A stretch of DNA of 26,748 nt from Discostella pseudostelligera (lineage: Eukaryota > Bacillariophyta > Thalassiosirophyceae > Thalassiosirales > Thalassiosiraceae): contig JALLBK010000259.1 in the NCBI GenBank assembly GCA_036940085.1, forward strand, positions 1 to 26,748, read 5' to 3'. The position numbers and the translations under genes were made by a program. Each line of letters begins with the position of its first letter. Position 1 is the first letter of the stretch. Under the pieces are notes generated by a model. It was not told the DNA's origin and searched no databases. It was given only the letters and a program-made list of their open reading frames with translations. Positions 9,169 through 18,637 of this stretch are shown in pieces.

Positions 9169-9831
9169 TTGGGCAGATTAAGGCTGACGGACGGGATGAA
9201 AGGGAAAGATATGATACATCACGAGCATGATAAGATATCGTACAGCATAGAGAAAGCGGATTGTTGGCAATCAGTGCACTGATCCTGGTGATGCACATCC
9301 TCCCACTTGTCATTGCCCGATGTCTGCGTTCGCTCTCCGTGAGGCGGGCCCCGAATAAACCCTTGACTCCACACGCACCGCTGGCCCCATGGCAATGCCA
9401 TGAACTTGGATTCCCTTCTCCCTTGAAGACCGACCTTCGCATTATCGCCCTCTGACACGAGTGCTACGGCGGCTGTCACCTCATCGGCAAACTACATCAA
9501 CATGACAAGCACGACGCAGGCCGGCGCCCCACCGTGGACTGATGACTGTTGACCAAGTCTATTGTATCGATCGCGATGCATGCGGTACGCTGCTTACCTT
9601 CTTAGTACGATTGTTGGTACTCTAGTGCAAGTGCAATGCCAACTCAACAGGTTGACGCCATCATCGTCTGAACGCTGGTACTGGTGATGGTGAACCAGCC
9701 GCCAACCAAAACCATGTGTGGAAGATCTCATCTGCTTCCCCGCGACGCACGTGTTGACCAATTTTGGACATAAAGAAATCTTTTCACAGAGGAATTGGTA
9801 TTGAGTGAACAGTGGCCGAAATTGACTCGAC
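9169..9831. other. Divergent intergenic region, no gene seen
   Basis: 663 nt between the divergent starts of the unrecognised protein and DNAAF5. Overlapping short frames occur on both strands (for example 9149–9442 − and 9219–9479 −), none with recognisable features. A CACGTG core lies near 9750 in GCACGTGTTGACC, roughly 80 nt before the DNAAF5 ATG. It probably contains both promoters. Confidence 0.45.
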
Positions 9832-12535
9832 ATGTTCTTGCATCCTCTCACTTCACATTTCCCCCATTGCTTTTGCTCCCAAACACCTCTTTTGGACATC
9901 GACAAGAGCATGGATATTGAATTCATCTGGAAATCTCTGAAAAACGAGGATGCTTTTACCAAGGGAGGTCGCAGTACTTCCGTAACTAGGAAAAGCATCA
10001 AGCCGATTGCTTGCGGTTCATTTGCCATTCCTAGAAGTTGTTCATTTGACATTGATGTCGTTGCAAACGAGCTGCTCACAGATGGTAAACCAAAGGATCG
10101 CGAATGGGATGACAAAGATTTAGATTCATGCAATGGCACTATTTCTTGGCTACATATCAACGAGGCAGCAGTAAACCCACACATTGACTCAGACGATGAA
10201 GATGAAGCTGAAGACAATACGCCATCGAAGGAGCAGGTTGCCAACTCCTCATGGAGAGTTGAACGGCTTGCAAAAGCTTTGGGTAGTGATATTGTATCGG
10301 ATCGAGTTCAGTCCTTGGTCAAGTTAAAGGAAACAATCGAATCATTGCGACTAAATCTGCCACTGCCAGCAGAAATGAAGTACCCTCCACCGTATGATAG
10401 TAGTATGATCACACTCAACCGGAACTTGCCTCTGGTGTCAGATTTCGTAAAACCACAGCTATTAGAGAGCACCCACGATGCTCATACAACAAAGGAAAAA
10501 CCTTCCTTGACAAATCATGATGACACAGAGGCCACTGCAAGGTTGCAAGTCATATTAAACACCTGTGGCAACTCCCTATTTCGCCTCATTGGAGACAGCA
10601 AGTCCGAGATATGCCGCGGTCTTGCCATATCATGCGTGCAATCGCTGCTCCTTGCCAGCCTCGATGTTGGAAGGCACACCCCATTTATGATTCCTGCATT
10701 GTGTGCAAGATATCCACCATCCTCGTATGATAAGGATATGGAAGTATTTATCCAAGACAACCAATCACATGAATTCTACAAGAGAGGAGGCGCAACTGAC
10801 CGCCAGGACAGGAATCGCATCAATAGCCAAGGTAAGAAGTTATCGAGATGCTTTGTGGATGCTATGCACATTGCTTGTTTCTCATTACATCCTCGATATG
10901 AACAGTTGTTGAGCCAAGTGAAGAATTGCGCATTGAGCTCTGCCGAACTTTTGCCTGTCTCATGCGTGGAGTACTAGCATCGGGTGCAGAGCGTATTCTG
11001 GATAAATATTACCCTGATATCATATTCGCACTTCAGTCAAGTCTGCGGGATCCCTTTCCTGAGCTGAATATTGAAGCTTGTAATATATTGGTCCAACTAC
11101 TTCGCATCCCTCATTGGGAGCAGGGCGCCAAGTACTTTGCAACAGGTCTAGCAAGATCTGCCTTGCGAAATTGTCGACACAGGAATTCGAATGTGATAAT
11201 TGCAGCAATGGATCTGTTTGAGGCAAGCGTTTGCGTTCCTGATAAGGCAAAAGTAAAGGGAGCCGGGACGACGGCCATTGCCGATCTTGTTGGATACCAA
11301 GCGGACAATGTAAGTGCAACGATAGGTGGAATGTTTCCCGATGCAGACACCAGTGATCTATACTCGCAATTTGTAACCATCTGCGTTTTGTAAAGGTTCT
11401 TCCGATTGCAGCCTTTTATGATCCAAAGTACAATGTTTCGGTGAACACCTTAGCTGAGCTTGCCATCCATAAGAATTATCGCGTTCGACTACGTTGCTGT
11501 GAAATGCTGTCGTATTTCCTGGTTTACCTCCCAGACAGAAACGACCACCAACCGCGCCTTCTACCCTACATCTTGACGTTCATCAACGATGATGTGCCCG
11601 CTGTTCAAATGGGTGCATTCGATTGCATAGAAAAGTGCGGTTTGCAATATGAATGTGAGCATCCCGATGACATAATCGAACGACGACAGTTCGGCGTCGA
11701 TGGAGATGAAACCATCGATTACGATAGCAATTTACCGAAGCCATTTCTTCACCGGCCGAGTCTCGGGGCAAGACTGTTTATCCGAGTCAACACAAACCGA
11801 ATTTTCTTGGCAGTGCTGAACGAGCTATCCAACTGGAGAGAGCACACTCGGAAGAGATCAGCAGAGCTGCTTTTAATACTGACCGTCTACTGCGAGGAGC
11901 ATTTGACGAAAGATTTCCAATATACCATTTCATCCATTGCAAAAGCAATCAACGCTGAGAAGTCATCCAAAATCGAGAACGATCATTTAAGGATCCTAGA
12001 CACAATCCAGCAAGTACTTCGTCTGATGGCAAAGTACATCGACCCCGCCTCTTACGTGCCATTGATGTGCCCGCGTATCTCTGGTGATAATTCATCGGCG
12101 ACTAGTAATTCTGAAGATGGATGTCACTCCGAAAGGTCACGCTCTATTCATGCGACAATACTAAAAGCATTGATTGAAGGCGCTCCGTTACGTCGGTTAC
12201 TTTTACACTGGGTTTCACTAGCTTCGCTTCTAACCAACACCAACTGCATTGGTCCATACGTCGGTACGCAAACGAGACATGAGTGTTTGTCCGCTCTCAG
12301 ATCTCTAACTGCCAAGGTGATGAGCGAAACCGGATGTGTAGAGGACGATTTCTTATCCCACTTTACAAATGCCGAAGGCGACCTTCCAAAACTGCATTCC
12401 GTCCTTTCTTCGAGTGGGCTATCATTAAGAAAATTGTTGAGAAGTAATGCGGCGGATGAGGATGCCGGGATAGTTCAAGAGTGTATTGACAGTCAATTAA
12501 AAATTCTAGCATCCATCACCACGGATCGGATTTGA
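9832..12535 (+). CDS. DNAAF5: Dynein axonemal assembly factor 5 (HEATR2-like), 3 exons
   Basis: HEAT-repeat cytoplasmic factor for pre-assembly of axonemal dynein arms. Exons 9832–10831, 10906–11309 and 11396–12535 give 847 residues, close to the roughly 855 of human DNAAF5. Intron 1 (10832–10905, GTAAGA…CAG, 74 nt, phase 1) restores VVEPSEELRIELC. Intron 2 (11310–11395, GTAAGT…AAG, 86 nt, phase 0) restores LVGYQADN–VLPIAAFY, matching the family's LVGFRDENVVPIGAFY block. Other family-like blocks are PDRNDHQPRLLPYILTF and LRDPFPELNIEACNIL. A start at Met27 (9910) is an alternative. The 3' end converges on the TEX264-like gene with 74 nt between. Presence of this gene implies the organism builds motile flagella at some stage. 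Confidence 0.85.
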
Positions 12536-12609
12536 AGCAAAGGGTGGTTTGTCCTCGTTGAGAACACGGCGACTAAATTGATGTAGCTTGAAACAAGCAT
12601 GTAACATTC

Positions 12610-13719
12610 CTAAAGCTCATTCTTCTGCTTCCCATCGGAAGATCGCCCTCCACTACTTCCCCACCCCCGAAAGAAGAATTTGCTCAGCGTTCCCCTAATA
12701 TTGTTGAAATTAACTCCCAATTTTCGTTCCAGTAAGCCCACATTATCGAATTCTTTCGCGTATTCTTCAGTTGTTTGTTTGCCCATGTAGAATTTGTCTC
12801 GTTTCTCCAGTGGCTAAAAAGCAATCGAAATGGATGTGGTGAGTACAAGAATGGGGTCCAAAAGACGAAACAGCGACAAACGAGATTGACATAGTTGCAC
12901 CACTTACCATGTAATAAGTACACATCCCTTGTTTGATGCTGCAGTTGACAATAATGATCGGACTTGATTTATTCCCTGGCTCTTTCCCATGCTCGGCATA
13001 GTATTTCTTGAATTTCGGTATAATCTTTGATGGAGTGAGCAAAACAACACATTCACATGAGATTTTCCAACTTCTAACAATTCAAAAAGAAGTGAACAGT
13101 AGTAGCATCGTGTAGACATTACCTTGAACGACTGCAACACCGCCGACCACACTCCATCATTAAATGGATGATATGCCATCGCCACCTTTACCTTTGGCAA
13201 TTGGTAGACTTGATATCGAACTTCCTTCGAATGTCGAGCATCCTCTTCCGCAATATTCTTCTTCATTAGTTTCGCATCAATCCCATCATTGGTTGTCTCC
13301 AACAACCATTTCTTAATCTTGTCAACATCCTTGGAACTTTGCTTCGATGTGAGGAGAGTGCCACTGGCAAATCGAGTTTTGCCACCGGGTATTAATGATT
13401 CATCATCCATGAAGATAGTGTACAGCAAATCCCCATCTTCGGCATCCTCCTCATTCCATATCCCCCCATTCTTCAAATCGGTAGCAATTGTCCTCCATGT
13501 CCCAAAGGAGGCGGCATAATCTTTCAACATACCCTTGTAGATAAATGCCCCCCCGGGGAAATAGGTATCTTTCGCTTCATTAATGGATAGAGGTGCGAGT
13601 ACACCGGCAGAGATGCCGGAATGGACAAGTAGGATGGTGATGATGGCCGAGGCAACGAGGTATTGAGATCGTTGATTGGTGAGGGGAGAGGTGGCGGCGA
13701 GTTCGTGATGGCTCATCAT
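12610..13719 (-). CDS. TEX264/GyrI-like ER protein ending in KNEL, 3 exons
   Basis: Exons 13719–13123, 13024–12908 and 12813–12610 give 305 residues. Introns are 98 and 94 nt, both GT–AG and phase 0. The N-terminus has a hydrophobic segment at about 20–38 (YLVASAIITILLV), a signal peptide or membrane anchor. The body resembles the GyrI-like domain of TEX264: an F-P-G-G-A-F-I-Y-K-G start, a V-A-M-A-Y-H-P-F strand, S-F-K–I-I-P-K-F-K-K-Y-Y across intron 1, and M–P-L-E-K-R-D-K-F-Y-M-G across intron 2 (family: MCPLARQGDFYVPE). Two tail signals conflict: residues 302–305 are KNEL, a KDEL-type lumenal retrieval signal, while EFDNV (259–263) fits the core of an LC3/ATG8-interacting motif expected in the cytosol. 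TEX264 is an ER-phagy receptor in animals. The role here is uncertain. Confidence 0.72.
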
Positions 13720-14447
13720 GATTGTTTTTATTTCTATTGATGTTGTGGTGTATTTCTTATTGTGGCCTATACTGATGCCTACCCCCCGATTTTGCCTTGG
13801 GTGATACCGAAGACAAACGATGAATAATAATTTGACTACTTATTGGAATTAGTGGGGGAGTTGGTGCCCCTGCTTTGCTATGTTGATTGTTGATGCTGTC
13901 AGGTGAAAGGTGATAGGAGGTGTTACCATACCATACATGGTTAAAAAAATAATGGCCGCAGCATCACGTCATCGTCATGGTCATCGGTCATCGCCGTGGC
14001 GGGAAGAATGAGTGCGTGGAGCTTTCCCGCCGAATATTTTCCCGCCAGATGCCGCCGCCATCTGCTTTAGCGATTGGTGATCATGCCCTTAGTCCTTGTT
14101 GTTGATAATCGCCAACTGGTGTCCGATCTCCTTGGCATCTCCACACGCACAAACACGAAGTTCGTGGTTTTGAGCGGCACATGACACATCATCATGAGAC
14201 CATGTCGGCCATCAGGCAGAATCAGAAGCGCCGGTAGGAAGATGATGATGCGCCAACCTGCCACCTGCCACTCATTGTCGACGCCCACCTAGCCTACCAT
14301 GCTGCCATGATGGTTTTAATGTTCTGTATTTATCGCCATCCGCCTGCAACAGTGACAGAGGGGCGGGCCATTATCTCATTGATGATCTCATTGATCACGG
14401 TGCACCATCTACGAATAGCTATCGATCATCGCGCCATCACTCGAACA
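13720..14447. promoter_or_regulatory. Divergent promoter region with three TTCCCGCC elements
   Basis: 728 nt between the divergent TEX264-like and kinase genes, with no gene seen. TTCCCGCC occurs at 14024–14031 and 14039–14046 on +, 15 nt apart and both preceded by T to give the full E2F consensus TTTCCCGCC. It also occurs at 13998–14005 on −. The kinase reading frame is open back to 14307 but lacks protein-like character before the signal peptide, so the first 47 codons are treated as leader. Confidence 0.5.
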
Positions 14448-16575
14448 ATGTCGTTACTACAACTTCTATACCTCCTATCCACCGTCTTCATCTTTGGTCA
14501 TGCATTTTCATTCTCTTCCATATCATCAACGCCACCACACACCACCAGCAGCAGCAGCCGCCACGGCAGCAGCAACAGTCTACATCACAAGTCATCCGCG
14601 TCAGTACTACGACGATATCCTCCACCACGACGACAAGATGTCAACATCCAACTGCATTACCTACGACAAGACGATGAAGATTATATTACGAACAATCAAG
14701 GAATAATCATTGACAATGCCAAGCGTGCTTCTCGCTACCTTCGTCGGGAAAGATTGCGTCAGCAACGAATTCAACGCTTCGATGAACAACATCGTCTGTT
14801 GGATTGGATGGAGCAGCATGCTCCTTATTACCAAGACCAGGGAGACGAAATTTTCGCAACTTCTTCTCAACCACCGCTACCACTGCCACTTCCCACCAGA
14901 GGTGCAGCACCAATCTCACCACTATTGGTCAACACACCCATACCCATTATCAACTTTCGTACCAATTCCGACTTCCCCGCGAGTACATTGCCACCCAGTC
15001 ATTGGTTTACTCATGCATTGCCTCCATTGCCATTTGAGGATGCCAAATATTCCAATTGTGTTACGTTGCGTGGTGATGTTGGTGATGAAGTAGTAGGGAG
15101 CAAGAGGATAAGGATATTAGTGCCGTGCTTGAGTGACAAAGAGTGTTTGGTAGATGATGATGATGGAGTCCACCAAAATTCAACACCAACTACACCATCG
15201 ACTTCTTCGGTGGTCGATTCATCATCCTCATGCGTGTACATTGATGGCGTAAAGTATTCCATACAAACAATGAATGAGGGGGAAGGAATAGTGGTTGTTA
15301 CCCGACAACAAAAAGAGGCTGCGAATGAACCAGCTACCGTCTCAGGAAGAACAGGAGTCGACGAAGACAATAATGACGACAAATCCCAACCAGCATACTG
15401 GCTACAGTCCAAATTGCACAATGCCATCTATGGTCAGGTACGACAAGGAACGGTATTGCAACGATTAGAGGAACCAATTGTGATCAAGAACTTGACAACA
15501 GTGTCGAACCATACCCAAGTAAACGACAGTAATGAAGAAATAGTAGAATGGATGGCAACCTCCACATCCGTGGCCATTAAACAAATGAGCTGGGACACAA
15601 TATTATCCCAACGGGGAAAGTTGGCCGAAGATCCGATAACGGAGGTGGCGGCAATGCAATACTTGCAAGAGTACGTTAGTAGTGAATTGCATCGACAACA
15701 ACAACAATTGCAATTACCAATGGTAGCAGAATCAACCATAAACGAGCAACAACAGCATCATATTATGATGCCGTTAGATTTACTATCCGATGATGAATAC
15801 TTGTATAGCATCACACCATTCTGCACGGGTGGAAGATTGCTTGATATATTAGAAAATAAGAGTCGATTTTCGGAACCGGAGGCGAGGTATTGGATGCGTC
15901 AGATATTGATGGTGAGTTGTGTTTGTTCTAGTACACCATGCGGTGGGTGTGCCCTAGAATGGGACCGCTTGTTGCGATTCTCACCAAATCCTCCTCTCGT
16001 TACATTCTGTCTTTGTGCAGGGATTGTCATGCCTAAAGAAGGCAGGCGTGGCCCATCGCGATATGAGTCCCGAAAATCTCATGGTGCATAAGGGCAATGT
16101 GTACATTATTGACATGGGAATGTCGTTACGGATACCTTCACTCCAGAATACGAACGGCGCAAATTATGAAATGCAACACCACCACTTTCACCATCATCCG
16201 CATCCACAGCAACGATCGCTCATCCTACCTCAATCTCCCTGTGGCAAATGGTACTACCTATCACCGGAGGTATGCTTGAGTGAACAACCATTTGATGGAC
16301 CCGCCGTGGATCTATGGGCCGCCGGCGTCATTCTATTCATCATGTTAACGGGCTTACCACCATGGGAGGAGCCAAAAATGTCGGATGAGAACTTTCGTCT
16401 CATGACGACGGGTCATCTTATGAGACTGTTAACGGAACGACGTGTGGGACTGTCAGTGGATGTAATGGATTTAATGCAGAGGATGTTTTGGTATGATCCC
16501 GCCGATCGATTGAGTTTGGAGCAGGTGTGTGCCCATCCGTGGATTACTCATGAGAAGTACAATATCCCGGCATAG
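14448..16575 (+). CDS. Ser/Thr protein kinase with plastid-type presequence, 2 exons
   Basis: Exons 14448–15911 and 16021–16575 (109-nt phase-0 intron, GTGAGT…GCAG) give 672 residues. The intron sits just before the catalytic loop and splices R-Q-I-L-M to G-L-S-C-L-K-K. The N-terminus (MSLLQLLYLLSTVFIFGHAF, then Ser-rich) reads as a signal peptide with an ASAF-like site (HA|F) and a basic, Ser/Thr/His-rich transit stretch, so plastid import is likely. Kinase motifs: VAIK (Lys378), a likely helix-C Glu in DPITEVAAMQYL, HRDMSPENL (Asp502, Asn507), DMG (Asp519) in place of DFG, W-Y-Y-L-S-P-E-V for APE, and VDLWAAGVILFIMLTGLPPW. The glycine loop is degenerate (YGQVRQG). Catalytic residues are present, so activity is plausible. 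It could instead be retained in the secretory pathway. Confidence 0.8.
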
Positions 16576-16597
16576 ATGGTGATATTTGATAGTCTAG

Positions 16598-16660
16598 AAT
16601 AAATATGAAATAAAAACTCGAGACAGAATGAAGCACCATTGAGGAGTGTTATTCTTTATT
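16598..16660. terminator. Polyadenylation signals of a convergent gene pair
   Basis: In the 87-nt gap between the kinase and IQ-protein stop codons, AATAAA occurs on + at 16598–16603 and 16609–16614, and on − at 16660–16655. Each is placed shortly after its own stop codon. These match the canonical hexamer; use in this organism is assumed. Confidence 0.45.
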
Positions 16661-16662
16661 CA

Positions 16663-18372
16663 TCATAAACCGCTGTCTTTCGACATTGATTGTATGACTG
16701 TTGCGTTCATGCTCTCGTCTATTAGAGGTTGTGATGTTATTTGAGGCACGGCCAAAACTTCGGGATGAGATGTTGCGTCCGTCCGACTTACACACGTTGT
16801 TGCTGGATCGGCTTGTTCCCTTTTATGTCTCACCCGAGGTATCGGCGGTTTGATGACAGAGTCCTTAGATGAATGAAGCGAAGATTTCCGAGGTGGAATC
16901 GATGACTTGGATACTGAGTCTTTACATGAATGCAGCGAAGATTGCCGTGGTGGAATCGGTGGTTTGGGTACAGATTCTTTGCATGAACGCAAGGAAGATT
17001 TCCGTTGTGGAAGAGATGGTTTGGATGCAGAGTCTGCACACGAATGCATCGATGATTTCCTAAGTGGACGAGATGATTTGGATTCGGAGGCGGTAGCAGA
17101 ATGAAACGTTGATTTCTGAAGCGGAGCCGGTATTCCGCAGGTGTTGTTCTTCCGTCTATCAAGTGCTATTCGCCTCGTGCCCACCTCATCCTGTGTCGCC
17201 AAAATACCACTACGCATACGATCATGAACCAATACTATTTGTGGGTTCCGCAACGATGGCGATGAAGGGTTAGCACGATGACGAATCGGTTGCTTGGATG
17301 AGATCTCTGTGGCACCCATTTCGTTGGTAAGAGATGTCAGAGTGGTTGCAATACTATCATTTTCTGGTTCATCTGCAGCGGATATGACAGACTTCGGAAT
17401 CGTGAACGTAGATAACCGACGATGATCTGTCATATTGACCATGACATCCGAGTTGCGCCGTCTTGCTATTACCTCGCGCTTCTTCGTACGATTTGTGGCC
17501 AAACTCGTCCTCCGTTTTGTCTCGTGATTGTTATTGCTCGCACCATACGAGCTGTACCTTCTAAGATGCAGCGGTATTCTCTTTGGTTTCTCTTCTACAA
17601 CTTGCTCACGCAGCATTTCATCTCGTAATTTCTTCGCGATCGCCCTATCATTAAAACCTCTCCACATTCGTTGGATGTTTCGAGCACCATATTGGCGGCG
17701 ACTTAGTTCTGCTGGATACAACATACGCAGCAATTTACCTCTAATCACGGCCTGAATCGCAGTCGCCGATTGGTTGCTTAATACTCGTTTCCTCTCCGCT
17801 AATAAATCAAGATATTGAATTCGTTGGATCCTTCCTCGCGTAAATGTTTGAATAGTAAGCAGGGATTCATCTCGTCGCTTTTGTCGCAAATACTCTCTCT
17901 TAGACTCGGCACGAGATCGTCCCTTCCAACCCCTGTAACGGCATTGAAAGACCTGCGCAACCAATTTCCCCATAAGTAATTCATGTTGCATTGCGTGGAA
18001 TAACGTCATCGCCTGCCTGCATCGAACAACTGACTGAAATTGCGAAAAACCACGTTCAATTGTACTAATCAGAGCATAGGCATTCTCCCTGGCTTTCTCG
18101 GTCTCACGCAGCCTTTCCAACAATAGCTCCACACGTCGTTCTTCCAATTGAAGCTCCCGTTCGAGATCTCGCTTCCTGTCCATCATCCTGAGGAGGCTAC
18201 TCCGTCGATGCGCATGCCGTTCGAGAGAACCATTGGAATAAAATCGCCCAGCAAGACGGGTGCTGAAATTGGATTTCACAGAATGCCTTCCCAAGTCGCT
18301 ATTGAGGAGACGAGCTTCCTGCAGAATGGAATCAGGTGGAGGCGAGGAGAACGAGACGAATCCTGCATCCAT
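16663..18372 (-). CDS. IQ-motif (calmodulin-binding) protein with C-terminal 19-residue repeats
   Basis: Single exon, 569 residues. A Ser-rich start leads to an Arg/Glu-rich helix at about 60–100 (likely coiled coil). Three IQ-type motifs follow: T-I-Q-T-F-T-R-G-R-I-Q-R, A-I-Q-A-V-I-R-G-K-L-L-R and N-I-Q-R-M-W-R-G-F. A more degenerate one precedes them (A-Q-V-F-Q-C-R-Y-R-G-W-K-G-R). IQ motifs bind calmodulin or related EF-hand proteins. The middle is basic and low complexity. Residues 412–506 are five 19-residue repeats carrying Q/R-K/Q-S-S/T motifs typical of basophilic kinase sites. There is no signal peptide or membrane segment. A cytoskeletal, centriolar or flagellar scaffold is plausible, but only the IQ and repeat content is seen. 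The gene is tandem with the methyltransferase gene and convergent with the kinase gene. Confidence 0.72.
   Translation of the reverse strand: MDAGFVSFSSPPPDSILQEARLLNSDLGRHSVKSNFSTRLAGRFYSNGSLERHAHRRSSLLRMMDRKRDLERELQLEERRVELLLERLRETEKARENAYALISTIERGFSQFQSVVRCRQAMTLFHAMQHELLMGKLVAQVFQCRYRGWKGRSRAESKREYLRQKRRDESLLTIQTFTRGRIQRIQYLDLLAERKRVLSNQSATAIQAVIRGKLLRMLYPAELSRRQYGARNIQRMWRGFNDRAIAKKLRDEMLREQVVEEKPKRIPLHLRRYSSYGASNNNHETKRRTSLATNRTKKREVIARRRNSDVMVNMTDHRRLSTFTIPKSVISAADEPENDSIATTLTSLTNEMGATEISSKQPIRHRANPSSPSLRNPQIVLVHDRMRSGILATQDEVGTRRIALDRRKNNTCGIPAPLQKSTFHSATASESKSSRPLRKSSMHSCADSASKPSLPQRKSSLRSCKESVPKPPIPPRQSSLHSCKDSVSKSSIPPRKSSLHSSKDSVIKPPIPRVRHKREQADPATTCVSRTDATSHPEVLAVPQITSQPLIDESMNATVIQSMSKDSGL
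16855..17139 (-). repeat. Five 57-bp coding tandem repeats (19 residues each)
   Basis: Codons 412–506 of the IQ protein divide into five 19-residue units, for example SKPSLPQRKSSLRSCKESV and SKSSIPPRKSSLHSSKDSV, with a partial sixth starting I-K-P-P-I-P. The first unit (CGIPAPLQKSTFHSATASE) is most diverged and the central ones most alike. Conserved positions are P, basic-K/Q-S-S, H/R-S and D/E-S. The repeat has a whole number of codons, so copy number can change without a frameshift. Confidence 0.85.
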
Positions 18373-18637
18373 TCTTCCGATGATTCAGTTGATTCATTCC
18401 ATCGCGGCATCGACATAACATGAAGAGTCGAAGGTCCAACGAAAACAGCCAAAAACCAGTCTTTGTTTCACCCAACGAACTCGCTTCCAAATTATTTTAA
18501 ACTTTCCGCCATGGGGGTCACCGATACTTTCACTTTCACGTTGAAAAAGCCCGTTAATGAAGCTTTCTCAAGTTCCCAAACCTTCCAGGAGATGGCGAAT
18601 GCATGTTAACTTCACTAGTGCTCGGCCCCCATGTCCT

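Noticed and set aside
10832..10977. DNAAF5 exon 1 ending at the stop at 10977
   Set aside because: Reading on loses the VVEPSEELR block; the GTAAGA donor and CAG acceptor give a clean junction and the expected total length.
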